Positions 25,005 through 37,160 are shown, numbered from the stretch's first letter. The stretch is 64,000 bases of DNA from Eriocheir sinensis (GCF_024679095.1 NC_066517.1:18334100-18398099), one strand, 5' to 3'. Made by a program: numbers and translations. Notes: generated from the sequence alone by a model not told the origin.

Positions 25005-25330
25005 CCCGCGGTGTGTTTACTGGTCTCGTTGGCCCAGTGTGCGTGTTATAATGGCTGGGCGGCGCTGTGGTGGGGGCGTCCCTTATCTCCGCTTGTTCGT
25101 GTGGCTGTGAACCTTTATTTGGCTGTTGGCGGGGAGAGAGCGCGCCAGGAACACCCCGCGGCCGCCTCTCCGTCGCTTGATAATGTTGCGGCGTCGTGTT
25201 GTGTGTGGTGTGTGTGTGTGTGTGTGTGTGTGGCTGCTCTCCACCAGCCCTCAGCCCTCCCCCTCGCCGCTCACGATCAGGGCACAGATAAAGGGGCCAT
25301 TTAGTAGTGCCTGGCGGTGTGTGTGTGCGT
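25005..25330. other. CpG-rich patch
   Basis: GC-rich with many CpGs, GGGCGGCG, CGCGCC and a NotI site (25158-25165), contrasting with the CpG-poor surroundings. It could be an unmethylated regulatory patch or the edge of an exon, but there is no supported start, TATA box or long frame. A short GT run lies at 25208-25230. Confidence 0.4.
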
Positions 25331-25389
25331 GTGTAAGTGTGAGTGTGTGTGTAGAGGCAAGCCGTCCACTAGTATACACACAAGGGGTT

Positions 25390-25711
25390 GGAGTGCTAGG
25401 GAGGGAGTCTTGTAATGTCCATATTCTTAAGCATTTCAATCCCCAGCCACACACATTTGTTAGGCATTTCCAGGGGTAGTTTAAATGACCCTAGCGGTAG
25501 TTTGACCCTTCCTCTGTACCATGAACTTAAGCATTTCGATCCCCAGCCACACACATTTGTTAGGCATTTCCAGGGGTAGTTTAAATGACCCTAGCGGTAG
25601 TTTGATCCTTCCTCTGTACCATGAACGTAAAAAAAACACTCATTAGAAACCGACTCGTCTCCTTTTTGGTCTTCGGAATTAGTTGTGAGGGTTGGAAGCG
25701 CCTGACAATAA
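25390..25711 (-). mobile_element. Inverted arm of MITE-like complex
   Basis: On the minus strand this repeats the internal part of the same element family, including TCTAATGAGTGTT and ACTACCCCTGGAAATGCC. It is duplicated with a 100-bp period (GCATTTCAAT at 25431, GCATTTCGAT at 25531). It lies head to head with 25712-26399, giving an imperfect inverted repeat centred near 25705. Confidence 0.8.
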
Positions 25712-26399
25712 GGTTGGTATTACAAAACACTTTCGCTTCTCACATCATCTATTTCTAAAAGTCAAAGAGGGGGTCAGACGGGTTCTAATGAGTGTTTCTT
25801 AAGGTCCACGATACAGAAGAAGGGTCAAACTACCACCAGGGGTCATAAAACTACTTCTGGAAATGCGCACAACTCCTTCGAAATCCTTGTCAAATCGAGT
25901 TCTAACGAGTGTTTCTTTAGATTCACGATACAGAAGAAGGGTCAAACTACCACCAGTGTCATAAAACTACTCCTGGAAATGCGCACAACTCCTACGAAAG
26001 CCTTATCAAGTCGAGTTCTAATGAGCGTTTCTTAAGGTTCACGGTACAGAAGAAGGGTCAAACTACCACCAGGGTCATAAAACTACTCCTGGAAATGCGC
26101 ACAACTCCTACGAAAGCCTTATCAAGTCGAGTTCTAATGAGCGTTTCTTAAGGTTCACGATACAGAAGAAGGGTCAAACTACCACCAGGGTCATAAAACT
26201 ACTCCTGGAAATGCGCACAACTCCCACGAAAGCCTTATCAAATCGAATTCTAATGAGTGTTTCTTTAGATTCACGGTACAGAAGAAGGGTCAAACCACCA
26301 CCAGGGGTCATAAAACTACTCCTGGAAATGCGCACGACTCCTACGAAAGCCTTGTCAAATATGTGTTCTTGGGCGGTGAAATATCTTATAATGCGACCC
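25712..26399 (+). mobile_element. MITE-like element with internal 116-bp amplification
   Basis: The left end GGTTGGTATTACAAAACA and the inverted right end GGGTCGCATTATAAGATA match the family TIR. AAATGCGCAC recurs at 25861, 25977, 26093, 26209 and 26326, a 116-bp period, so the core is present about five times and the element reaches 688 bp. No matching 3-bp flanks are visible, perhaps because the left flank is the inverted arm. Confidence 0.85.
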
Positions 26400-26609
26400 A
26401 CATAATGACCTTGTTGCCGTGAGTGTTAAGGGAAGCAATGACAGGTGTGGGTGTGGTAGCTGCCCGGTTTTTGTTGTTGGGTCGGGTGAAGCGTCGGTCT
26501 GTCTGGGTGTAAGCTGCAGACTACTAAAAGGAAGTGTGTACGTGCTCTTTGCCGCTCGTTCCCTCTTTGTCATTTGAGCCTCTGTGTATTGTTGGAGGAA
26601 AGTCGAGAG

Positions 26610-26657
<48 letters not shown>

Positions 26658-27046
26658 ATTACTTGTGTTTCTCTACAGCGAGGCTCGTCTGGCGCACACT
26701 GTGGGATTAGAGGCAACTGCAAGATTTGTATTTGTCCCGGTCTTTCTGTAGCCAAGTTCTCGTTCCTGGATGTAGGGATGTGAATTCAAATGTGTATGGT
26801 GGTGCTGTGTGCGTCTTTTCTTAAAAAGGTTAGGAGATACTGAAATGTAGTTTGCCCTACATGCGGAGAAATGGAGGCTACATGGAACCGGACAAGTTTA
26901 GTGTTTGAAAAAAGATGAATGAGGGAGAGAAGGCGAGTATGCAGGGAAGGAGGGAGTAAAGAAAGAGATAAAGGACGAAAGAAAACATGGAAACATGGAA
27001 ATGCAGGCAACATAAAGTCTATTGGCTCATTACGAGGTTGCGTGCT
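26400..27046. other. Single-copy sequence with (GT)n
   Basis: Ordinary sequence with a GT run at 26612-26656. No gene recognised. Confidence 0.55.
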
Positions 27047-27466
27047 CTAGTGATTTAATCTGCTCGACCGCCACAATGCCTGCAGAGCAGAGGAAAGCAC
27101 TTCGATATTCAATTTACTCCTGACGCAACGAAATGACGGTCGATTCTATTTTTGAAGAAGTTGATGATGTTCACACTTATATACTACTTCTGAAGGAAGA
27201 TTGCTTCAATGACGGATGACTCGGTTTGAAAAGAAACTCCTGCCAATGTCTGTGCTGCATCGCCTCGCTTGAATGGATAAATTGTTATTTCTAATTCTTG
27301 AGTTGGTTTGCAGTTAAGAGATCTTGGAGTGATCGACGTCACTGATCTTTTTCAGGCACTTGAAGAATTTAATCATATCCCCTCGTAAGCATCTTTTCTC
27401 CAGTGCCAAGAAATTGAGTCGCTTGAGTCATTCTTCATACGTCTGAGTCCTTGAGGTTGACTCAAC
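27047..27466 (-). pseudogene. Decayed LINE fragment (RT ORF2 C-terminus)
   Basis: A single minus-strand frame of about 140 codons contains YEE, a stop, then LKRLNFLALEKRCLRGDMI, later RIRNNNLSI and CSTDIGRSFFSNRVIRH, then a stop and SNLPSEVV. From established knowledge this matches the region after the reverse transcriptase domain in CR1/Jockey-type non-LTR retrotransposons (usual form Y-E-E-R-L...L-E-x-R-R-L-R-G-D-M-I, then F-F-x-N-R-V...W-N-x-L-P). Four in-frame stops (27428-27430, 27314-27316, 27206-27208, 27146-27148) disable it, including TGA where R and W are expected. Nothing upstream of ORF2 remains, as in 5'-truncated insertions. Confidence 0.82.
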
Positions 27467-27690
27467 CGTACGGCCAAAAGGAAAAGAAAGGAGGGAGAGT
27501 AGAGAGGAAGTTGTATAGGAAAGAAGGGTAAAGAAAGAGAAAGAAGGAAAGGAGAGAGTAAAGAATGAAAGCAAAGTGCTGTGCCTTGTGTTTTGAATGG
27601 AGGAGATGTTTGGCCTTGAATGCAGGGAATAAAAAGAACTGGCTACGGCGTTCCTTCCCTTTCTTGCCCGGAGAATGCCGTCTGTATGCG
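27467..27690. other. Purine-rich spacer
   Basis: GGAAAGAAGG-rich plus strand grading into the next satellite. Confidence 0.55.
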
Positions 27691-28081
27691 GGGAAGTAAA
27701 TCCGACTGTGTGTGGGATGATAAGAAGTCTCCTCGCCTTTTTGTAAGCATTTTCTCTGCCGTGTATGCGGGGAAGTAAAACCAAGTGTGTGAATATAAAA
27801 AGCTTGTCACGTTTCCACACATATCTTACTTCTCTTTGTACGCCGGAAAATAAAGGAAACAGAAAAAGCTCGTCACAACTTTACACCCATAACGTACTTA
27901 GTGTTGTGTAGGGACGGGAAACCAAGTGTGTGTAAATGTAAAAAGCTTGTCACGTTTCCACACACACATATCTCACTTGTCTTCATACGCCGGGGGAAAA
28001 AAATGAGTGTGGATGGAAAACTCTTGGACCTTTTAACACCCTCAACGTTCTTAGCTGTGTGTGTAGGGACTGAAAACCAAC

Positions 28082-28083
<2 letters not shown>

Positions 28084-28165
<82 letters not shown>
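28084..28165. repeat. (GT)n tract inside satellite monomer
   Basis: Perfect GT run of about 82 bp exactly where other monomers carry only ACTGTGTGTGTGAAT. Confidence 0.96.
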
Positions 28166-28169
<4 letters not shown>

Positions 28170-28948
28170 TAAAAAAGCTTGTCACCCTTTCCGCTCATAA
28201 CTTACTTGTCTTTGTGTGCCCAGACTAAAAAAAAATACTGAGTCAACGAAAAAAGTTCATCACCTTTTTCATAACTTACTTGCTTTGTATGTAGGGACGT
28301 CAAACACCGAGAGAGCGAATGGAAAAACCTTGTCACCATTTTATATGCAGATTTTTTTTTAATTGTCATCTTTTTATATACAGAATTTTCTTAACTGTGT
28401 ATGCAGGGAAGTGATGCCGACCGTGTATGTGAACAGAAATGAAATACCTCTTTACCGGGTCTATCTACACTTATATACTCGTTACTCTGAATGCAGCGAA
28501 GTAAAAGAAACTGGGTATATGTGAAGAGAAAAAGCTTGCCCCCTTCTTTCAAACATAATTTACTTAACTTTGCATTCAGGGAAGGGAAACCAACTGTGTG
28601 TGTTTGAATAGAATAACAACACTCGTTACCTTCCAACACTCAGACATTTCAAAGCTCTATGCGGAGAGATAAATCCTGTTATATACGTAAACATAAAAAA
28701 AGCTTGTCGCCTTTCTAAACACATTACTTCCTCAGCTTTGTATGGAGGGACGTGTGACCAAGAGAGTGTGTGAAGAGGAAAAAAATACTCGTCACCTTTC
28801 TACACACAGATCTGTTGGCGACGAAGTAAAACCGATTGTGTGTGTGTAAACAGGAAAAAAAACTGTCACATTCTATACATATAACTTACTGGCCTTGTAT
28901 GGAGGGACGGAAAACCAACTGTGAGGGAGAATGGAAAGAGCCTGTCAC

Positions 28949-29059
<111 letters not shown>

Positions 29060-29088
29060 CACTTAACGTTAAATCCAGGGAAGTAAAA

Positions 29089-29091
<3 letters not shown>

Positions 29092-29144
<53 letters not shown>

Positions 29145-29238
29145 AAAATAAATTAGAACTCGTAACCGTACCTTTCTATATACACACACACACACACACA
29201 CACACCTCACTTAACGTTAAGACCAGGGAAGAAAAAAG

Positions 29239-29292
<54 letters not shown>
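29092..29292. repeat. (GT)n-(CA)n-(GT)n in satellite
   Basis: GT 29092-29143, CA about 29181-29206 and GT 29241-29292. The intervening CTCACTTAACGTTAA occurs at 29058 and 29207, a 149-bp higher-order period. Confidence 0.95.
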
Positions 29293-29294
<2 letters not shown>

Positions 29295-29330
29295 ATGGAA
29301 AATAAATTAGAATTCTTAACCGTACCTTTC

Positions 29331-29334
<4 letters not shown>

Positions 29335-29375
<41 letters not shown>

Positions 29376-29422
29376 ACACACACATACACACACACATACA
29401 CACACACATACACACACACACA
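29335..29422. repeat. (CA)n with TACA interruptions
   Basis: CA run of about 88 bp with regular ATACACACAC variants at its 3' end. Confidence 0.95.
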
Positions 29423-30880
29423 TTCGCAGCCCTTTATGCCGGGGAAGTAAATTCTGTTATGTATATGAATAGAAAAAAAAAGCTTGTTGCCATTTTAAAC
29501 ACTATTTTCTTCTGGTTGTATGCAGGGAAAGGAAGACCAAGTGTGTATGTGAATAGGAAAAAAAAAATCATTCACATACCTTTCAGCACAGAAATTTTAC
29601 GTTGCTGTTTATACGGCGAAGCAAATCCTGTTGAGTATGTGAACAGAAAAAAAGTTTGTCGCCTTTTCAAACACATTACTCGCGTAGCTTTATATGGAGG
29701 AAAGTAAAACCAGGAGTGTATGTGAATAGAAAATAACAGTTCCCTTTCTGCCCACATGAATTTCGTTGCTGTTTATTTGGCCAAGTAATTCCTGTTGTGC
29801 GTGTTTGTAGAAAAAGACCTCGTCGCCTTTTTAAACACATTTCTTTCTTAGATTAGTATGCAGGGAAGGAGAGAAAAATAGTTCCCTTTCTGCACACACA
29901 TTTCGTTGCTCTAAGCGGCGAAGCAAATCATGTGTTTGTGAACAGGAAAAAATGCTTACCGCCTTTTCAAACAAGTTACTTTCTTAGCTTGGTTTGCAGG
30001 GAAGAAGAGGAAAAAGTCGTTACGTTACTTGTCTACACACTTAAATTTCGTCTCAGTTTATGCTGCAAAGTAAATCAAACTGTGCGTGTGAATAGAACAA
30101 AAAAGCTTGTCCCCCTTTTAAATACATTACTTTCTTAGAATGTTTGCGAATAGAAAAAGAAAATCGTTGCCTTACCTGTCTACACACTTAAATTTCGTTG
30201 CTGTTTATGCGGCAACGTAAATCCAACTGTGTGTGTGAATAGAGAATAGCTTGTCCCCCTTTTAAACACAATACTTTCTTAGCTTTGTATGCAGGGGAGA
30301 ATAGAAAAAAAAAGTCGTTATCATACCTGTCTGCACACTTAATTTCCGTTGCTGTTTATGCGGCAAAGTAAATTCAACTGTGTGTGTGTGTGAATAGAAA
30401 AAGCTTGTCCCCCTTTCAAATACATTACTTTCTTAGAGTGTATGCGAATTGGAAAAGAAAATCGTTACCATAACTGTCTACACACCTAAATTTCGTTGCT
30501 GTTTATGCGGCAAAGTAAGTTCAACTGTGTGTGTGTGTGAATAGAAAAAGCTTGTCCCCCCTTTCAAATACATTACTTTCTTAGAGTGTATGCGAATTGG
30601 AAAATAAATCGCTGCCATACATTTCTACACGTATAAATTTCGTTTCGTTTTCGTTCTTGTAAATGCGACGAAGCAAATGTAATGGCAATAGCTCGTCGCC
30701 TTTTTAAACACATTACTCTCTTAGCCTTTTATGGAGGGAAGTAAAACCAACTCTGTGTGTGAATTGAAAAGAAACTCCGTACCTTTCTACACACACAAAT
30801 TTCGTTACTCTTAGCGGCGAAGCAAATCATGTTGAGCATTTGAACGGAAAAATAAATACTCGGCTTCTTTGTGCACTGAG

Positions 30881-31140
30881 AAACGTCTTTACTCCCTACA
30901 CGAGACGAGAGAGAGAGGGAGAACCGGGAGTGCATGAGGAGAGTTAAAAAAAAGAGAGAAAGTCGTTTTGTACTCGTATACCTCGTGCAGTGAGAAAATT
31001 CTTCCGCTTTGCATGCATATAGGAAGCCGCTTACACTTCCGAAAATTGAATACGAAAAAGCGTCTCTCGAGATAATTGTGAAAATGCATTTGCGCGCGAA
31101 GACCGTTACACGTATGATGGGAGGAAAAGTGGTTGATACG
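30881..31140. other. Single-copy sequence
   Basis: Mixed sequence, no gene recognised. Confidence 0.5.
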
Positions 31141-31870
31141 AAGGAATGGATTGGGATGGAAAACAAAAAAGAAGGGAGCGTAGGAGTTAGGGATAAAGGA
31201 ATGGAATCTAAAGGAAAAGAAATGAAGGAGGGAGAAGAAAGATATGAATAGGGATGAAAGAAAAGGAAGGAGGGACAGCGTGGGAGTTATGAATAAAAGA
31301 AAGAAATCTAAAGGAAAAGAAATGAAGGAGGGAGAAGAAAGATATGAATAGGGATGAAGAAGGGAAAGGAGGGACCGCATAGGAATTATGAATAAAAGAA
31401 AAAAATGTAAAGGAAAAGAACTGAAGGAGGGAGTAAAGGGATGTGAATAACAGCAGGAGAAAGGAAGGAAAATATGAATAGGAATGAAAGAAAAGAAAGG
31501 AGGGAGAGTGTATGAGTTAGGGATACAGGAAAGAAATATAAAGGATAAAAATAAAAGAGGGAGTAGAGAGTTGTGAATGATAGAAGGATAAATTCTTGAT
31601 GTGAAGGAATGGAAAGGGATGAAAGAATAGAAAGAAGGGAGAGTGTATGAGTTATGGATAAAGGAAAGAAGTGGCAAGGAAAAGAAATGAAGGAGGGAGG
31701 AGATATATGAGTCGGTATGTAATAAAAGAAAGAAAAAAGAGAAAAGAGAAACAAAAACAAGAAGAAAAAGAGATAAACACTAGATAAAAAAAGGGAGATA
31801 GGGATGGAAGAAAAGGAAGGAGAGAGAGCGTAGGAGTCATGGAGAAAGAAAAGATATGTACAGGAAAAGA
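31141..31870. repeat. ~100-130-bp purine-rich degenerate satellite
   Basis: Units such as GGGAGAGTGTATGAGTTA, GGATAAAGGAAAGAA and AAAGGAAAAGAAATGAAGGA recur near 31177, 31277, 31374, 31507, 31641 and 31829. Confidence 0.85.
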
Positions 31871-32199
31871 AATGAAAGGAAGAGAAATATAAATGACAGG
31901 AGAAGGAATAAAGAAAACTCTGAACTTTTAAATGTTACACGAGTCTAGAGAAACTGTTTACAAATACTTGCAGCGAGATAAAAATGCAGCTCACACTTTT
32001 ATAATGCAGGAATGAGGTTTTTTAGCGTTACACAGAAAACAGAGAAAACATTACAGACAACGTTTACTTCATTTACACATTTATAAAGAGATGCTTCGGA
32101 AGGGAGTTTCAGGAAGTAAAAATACCAATACTGGAAAGCCTTTCACTATAACGAGAGCTTAACAGTGCGTGAGTATATTAGATTAGAGAAAAAATCCAC

Positions 32200-32202
<3 letters not shown>
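31871..32202. other. Single-copy AT-rich sequence
   Basis: Nothing recognised. Confidence 0.55.

Positions 32203-32270
<68 letters not shown>
32203..32270. repeat. (GA)n microsatellite
   Basis: GA run of about 68 bp. Confidence 0.97.
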
Positions 32271-32272
<2 letters not shown>

Positions 32273-32497
32273 AAGTAACAGAAACAAAGAGAAATAGCAA
32301 CAGAAACAGAAATAGGAACAGAGAGAAGAAGCATAAAATAAAAATAAATGAAAGACTGAGAAGGAAAAAGAGAAAGAGAAAAAGAGAGAAACAAAGTGTA
32401 GAGAAAAAGGAGATAAAGAGAAAGAGGAAGAGGAGAAAAAGAGCAAGAGTGAGAGAGAGAAAATAAAGAATAGTGCAAAAGAAGGAAAATGAGAGCT

Positions 32498-32500
<3 letters not shown>
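32271..32500. repeat. Polypurine spacer
   Basis: GAAACA and GAGAAA units loosely repeated between two GA runs. Confidence 0.7.
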
Positions 32501-32581
<81 letters not shown>

Positions 32582-32617
32582 AGACTGAGACTGAGACTGA
32601 GATTGAGATTGAGACTA
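32501..32617. repeat. (GA)n then (GAGACT)n
   Basis: GA run to 32578, then a hexanucleotide GAGACT tract with GAGATT variants to 32617. Confidence 0.96.
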
Positions 32618-32874
32618 ACTAAACAGATTGAAAATACCAACAGAAAATAATCAAGCTGGACTCGAGCAATCCTTCATTCCGGCACGTAATTTCAGAAGAT
32701 AACGAGAATGTTGAGACCAGACGCGGAGGAATAAATTTTGGGGGAAACTAAAAAATAAAGAACAAAGAAAAAAAATAAGAAGCGTGCCGCAACGGAGATG
32801 ATTTATGGCGGCAGATAATGTTACGAGATTAAGAGAAAACAATACCACCGAGACACAACCAGGTGGGGAAAAAG

Positions 32875-33321
<447 letters not shown>

Positions 33322-33443
33322 AGATGGCGCCACTATAAACACTTGCCTGCGCCACAACGGGCTGGGGCCGACCATCAAGCCCTACTATGAACGCCTACAG
33401 GCGCCACAGGCCAAGACGTAAAAAGAAAAAAAGAAAAAAAAAA
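33322..33443 (+). mobile_element. 5'-truncated SINE copy
   Basis: About 98 bp beginning AGATGGCGCCACTATAAACA and containing ACTTGCCTGCGCCA and GGCCGACCATCA, then CAAGACGTAAAAAG and an A-rich tail. This matches the 3' part of the SINE at 5842-6141 on its own strand. The tRNA-like head is absent, as expected after incomplete reverse transcription. I see no clear target duplication. Confidence 0.82.
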
Positions 33444-34200
33444 CAGCTGCTTATGTTTATAATTCCATGTTGTAGGGTTCATCAGGGCTAACAAATGCTA
33501 TAACACAATGTCATGTCTACAGTGCATGGGTAAGCCAGGAAAACAACTTGAAGAAAACAACAACAAGAAGATGGACAATCTGTTCATCGGCGTGTGCGAC
33601 ACCGATAAAAATAGTGATATAAAGATAATACGAGAAGACAATTTGATTGAGGAAAAAAACGTATTTGATAGATGAATTATAAGTAAATAAACAAATAGGT
33701 AAGAAAATATGATGTACGATGAGAAAGTATACTAAGAAAAATAGACGTTTACACAAAAAAAGAGGAAATATGAACTTACAGATAAAAAAGAAAAGCCTTC
33801 CCAGGAAAAAAAATCTAAAGTAACGAAGAAGAAGACCAAGAAGAAAAAAAACACTTATAAAAAAAGACAGCAATTAAAAGCCTACAAAAAATTAAAAAAA
33901 AGCAAGATAAAAAAAGAAAAAAACAAAACTCATCAGAAAAGACAGCAGATATAAACCTAAAAAAAAGAGCACGGAATAAAAAACAAACAAAAAAACAAAA
34001 CATGAAAAAAATAGCTAAAAATAAACCTACCTCAAGAAATAGTTAAGACCTTCTGCCTCTCCGTCAACCCCCCCAAAAAATAAAACCATACAAAAAAAAC
34101 ATACTAAACCCCCTCCCCCCCTCCCCCCACACCCACCCACACATATATAAATTTTACCCTAAGCGTTATAAATCTGACGCCACACTTTGGACGTTCCTCG
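33444..34200. other. A-rich tract
   Basis: Strongly A-rich plus strand (AAAAAAG, AAAACAA words), especially 33760-34020, ending in C runs near 34067-34130. Phenylalanine-rich minus-strand frames are compositional. Confidence 0.7.
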
Positions 34201-34480
34201 CATGGCCCTCCCCTTCCCCCCTCCCCCCCCCCCCCAGCACTGGCCTGATTTACGACCCCCGCCTATGACCCCGGCACGACCCCTGAATTTATTCCCTCCA
34301 GTATCAATCTGAGCCCCGAGGAAGACGCGGGATAATTAGATCAGGATACATCACGGCAGGATAAGAATGTTTCGTTGGGTAAGTGCTCCTGATGATGATG
34401 ATGATTCTTGCTGCTTCTTTCTCTTCCTTCCTACCATTCCCTCCCCTTCCTCCCGCCATGACGACCTCAGCTAAAACCAT
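34200..34480. other. C-run and GC-richer spacer
   Basis: Contains a run of about 13 C at 34223-34235, then mixed sequence. Nothing recognised. Confidence 0.5.
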
Positions 34481-35480
34481 CAACGGAGGGAGAGAGGGAA
34501 GGAGGAGGGGAAAGGAAAGATTGCGGGAGGCTAAGAGGGAGGGGGAAAGAGGGGAAGGAAGAAGAGAAGCAGGAGAAAGGAAGAATTGAGGAAGGTTAAA
34601 ATGGAGGGGAAAAGAGAAGAAAGGGAGGGAAAAAGGGGAAGAAAGAAGGGAAGCAGGAGAAAGGAAGGATTGAGGAAGGGAAAGAGAAGGAAGGGAGGGA
34701 AAGAGGGGAAGAAAGAAGGGAGCAGGAGAAAGGAAGGATTGAGGAAGGTTAAGAGGGAGGGGGAAAGAGAAGGAAGGGAGGGAAAGAGGGGAAGGAAAAA
34801 GGAAAGCAGGAGAAAGGGAGGTTAAGAGGGAGGGGGAATGAGAAGGGAGGGAGGGAAAGAGGGTAAGGAAGAAGGGAAAAGGAGGAGGAGGGTTAAGAGG
34901 GAGGGGAAGGAGAGGGGAGGGAAATAGAGAGGTAAAGGGAGCAAGAGATGGGAGGAAGGAAGGAAGGAAGGAAAGGATATGCGTAACACAGAATGAAAGG
35001 GGAAGGGAGGGGAAAGGAGAAAGGAAAGACGGAGGAAGGAAGGGAAGGGGAAAACAGGAGGGATGGAGGTAAAGAGAACAGAGAAAGAGGAGCAGGGAGG
35101 GAGGTAGAGAAGAGAAAGCAATCAAGGAATGGAGGAGAGAAAAGGAGGAAAGAGGAAAAATGAAAAGAGGAAGGGAGGAGAGAGCAAAGAAAGGAGGGAT
35201 GTAGAGATGAATGTAAAGGAGAATGGAAGGAGGTAGAGAGGAAGGGGAAGAAGAAGGAAGGGGGAAGAGAGGAAAGGAAAGCAAAGGAGCAGAAAGGAGG
35301 AAGGTAAATAGGAAGGAAAGCAAAAGAGAGGAAGGAAACAGGTAGAAAGGCAGGGAGGGAGACGAAAGCAGAAGGGAGGGAAGGTAGAGAGGAAAGGGAA
35401 AGAAGGGAGGAAGGAAGGGAAAGCAGGAGATTGAAGGGATGAAGGGAGGAGAGGGAGATATACAGGGATGGGTAGGAATA
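34480..35480. repeat. Polypurine minisatellite block
   Basis: GGAAGG-rich plus strand. GCAGGAGAAAGGAAGGATTG-like units recur about every 70-80 bp between 34565 and 34820, then decay. The 407-codon minus-strand frame is serine/proline/leucine-rich composition. Confidence 0.88.
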
Positions 35481-35967
35481 TTACAGTAGGGAGAGTTGAT
35501 AAAGATACATGAACGACGCAAGGGCAAGGAGAGGAAAAGTTAAAATGAAAAGGGAGTTACAAATTGAAATGCGGAAACTAAGATAAATGAGAGATGGAAG
35601 GAGGAATGTTTGAAATGTAGGAAGATAGGGGAAAGGAAGGAAGGAAAAGAGCGAGAGTAGAGAGGGAAATAGAAAGGGGTGAAGGGAAGTTGTGCTAAAA
35701 GGGAGGTATGAAAAACTGAAGAGAAAAGGAAGAGAATAAGAGGAGGGAGAGTAGAGAGGAAAGAGAAAAAAAGAGAGGAAAAAAAGATATGAAGGAAAGG
35801 AAAGAGTGGAGGAAGAATAAAGAGGGAGAAATAAAGGAAAAAATGGTGAAGGAAGAGAAAAGGGGAAGGGAAGAAAAAAGAGAAAGGAAGGGGAAGGAAA
35901 AAGGAAGGCAGGAAAAGAAAGGAAGGAGGAGAGATGAAAGCAGTGAAGGAAGAGACGAAGCATGGAT

Positions 35968-36007
<40 letters not shown>
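35480..36007. repeat. Polypurine block ending in (GA)n
   Basis: Mostly A/G to 35969, then a perfect GA run 35970-36007. Confidence 0.85.
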
Positions 36008-36008
<1 letters not shown>

Positions 36009-36137
36009 AGGATGGACTAGACTCATAAATCAAGGTCGTGTTTATCCGTAGCTTCGGGTGTGACTCAGTGAAGCAATGGAACTGAAGCAAATGGTTCGTG
36101 CTTGATGAGTGATGTGAAGCCAAGCAAGCGAGGAGCG

Positions 36138-36162
36138 TGTGTGTGTGTGTGTGTGTGTGTGT
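36138..36162. repeat. (GT)n microsatellite
   Basis: Short GT run of about 25 bp. Confidence 0.93.
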
Positions 36163-36218
36163 TGGATGCAGGTGTGTATGTATTGATTTTGAATTCTGTT
36201 GTCGTTCTTGGTTGTTGT

Positions 36219-36219
36219 G

Positions 36220-36251
<32 letters not shown>

Positions 36252-36486
36252 CGTTGTTGTTGTTCTTTCTTGTCCTTGTTCGTTTTTTCTACTTCATTTT
36301 TTTTACATCATTTTTATCTTCGTCTCTATTGTCACCCTTTTAATTGTTATTGTTGTTGTTATTTTGTTGTTGTTGTTGTTGTTGTTCGTGTTGTTCGTGT
36401 TCTTTTTTTTTTTTGTCCTTGTTCGTTTCTCTATTTCACTTTTTTGCAACAGTCATTTTCATTTTCATTTTCAGTCATTTTAATTA

Positions 36487-36523
<37 letters not shown>

Positions 36524-36700
36524 CTCTTTCTTGTTCTTGTTCTTGCTTTTCATTTTTTTTTACATCGTCATTTTCATCTTTATTTTCATCGTCATCATTA
36601 TAAAACTTTCTCCTCTTAATCTTCGCCTTCTTGCTATTTTTTCCCTCCCATTTTCTTCCCATCTTTTCTTTTTTTATTACTCCCACGCGTGTTCATTAAC
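36219..36700. repeat. (TTG)n-bearing repeat, 3 tracts
   Basis: TTG/GTT runs at about 36221-36262, 36345-36388 and 36487-36522 separated by similar TTCTTGTCCTTGTTCG and CATTTTCATTTTCA segments, suggesting decayed units of about 130 bp. Confidence 0.85.
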
Positions 36701-37083
36701 TTTTACTTGGCGATCATTGGGTATTAGTGAAAAAACTTTAGATCACAGAACCGTCGAGAGAAAAAAAATAAAAAAAATCCTGCCACATGTCACAAAAACT
36801 GAGTATAAATTAAAAAAAAAAAATCACCACACCGCTCTTAAAAAGTTATCAACACAACAACAACCCAATATTAACTTCGATACGAGGAAAACCACCACCG
36901 CGAAAAGACGCGTCAAGTTTGATTTCGCAGCCACGTACTAAGTTTGTTTTCCGCGGTCCAATAATTAAGACTTCTCCAAACTTTGTCAAATTAAAAAAAA
37001 AGTGAAAACATTAATAAACCTAAAAAAAATAAAAATGAAAGCACTCTTGGAAGTCGTGTGAAAGTGCGTGGCCAAAGTTTGTG

Positions 37084-37090
<7 letters not shown>
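36701..37090. other. AT-rich single-copy sequence
   Basis: A-rich with several short A runs and CpGs. CCAAT at 36958-36962 followed by TAATTAAG could be part of a promoter for the candidate below, but this is weak. Confidence 0.4.
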
Positions 37091-37128
<38 letters not shown>

Positions 37129-37160
37129 GCGTGAGAGAGCGAGAGAGAGAGAGAGAGAGA
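37091..37160. repeat. (GT)n then (GA)n
   Basis: GT run 37091-37123 and GA run about 37133-37160. Confidence 0.95.

Noticed and set aside
34304..35527. 407-codon minus-strand frame
   Set aside because: Complement of a purine-rich minisatellite; repeated PSLPSFL text only.
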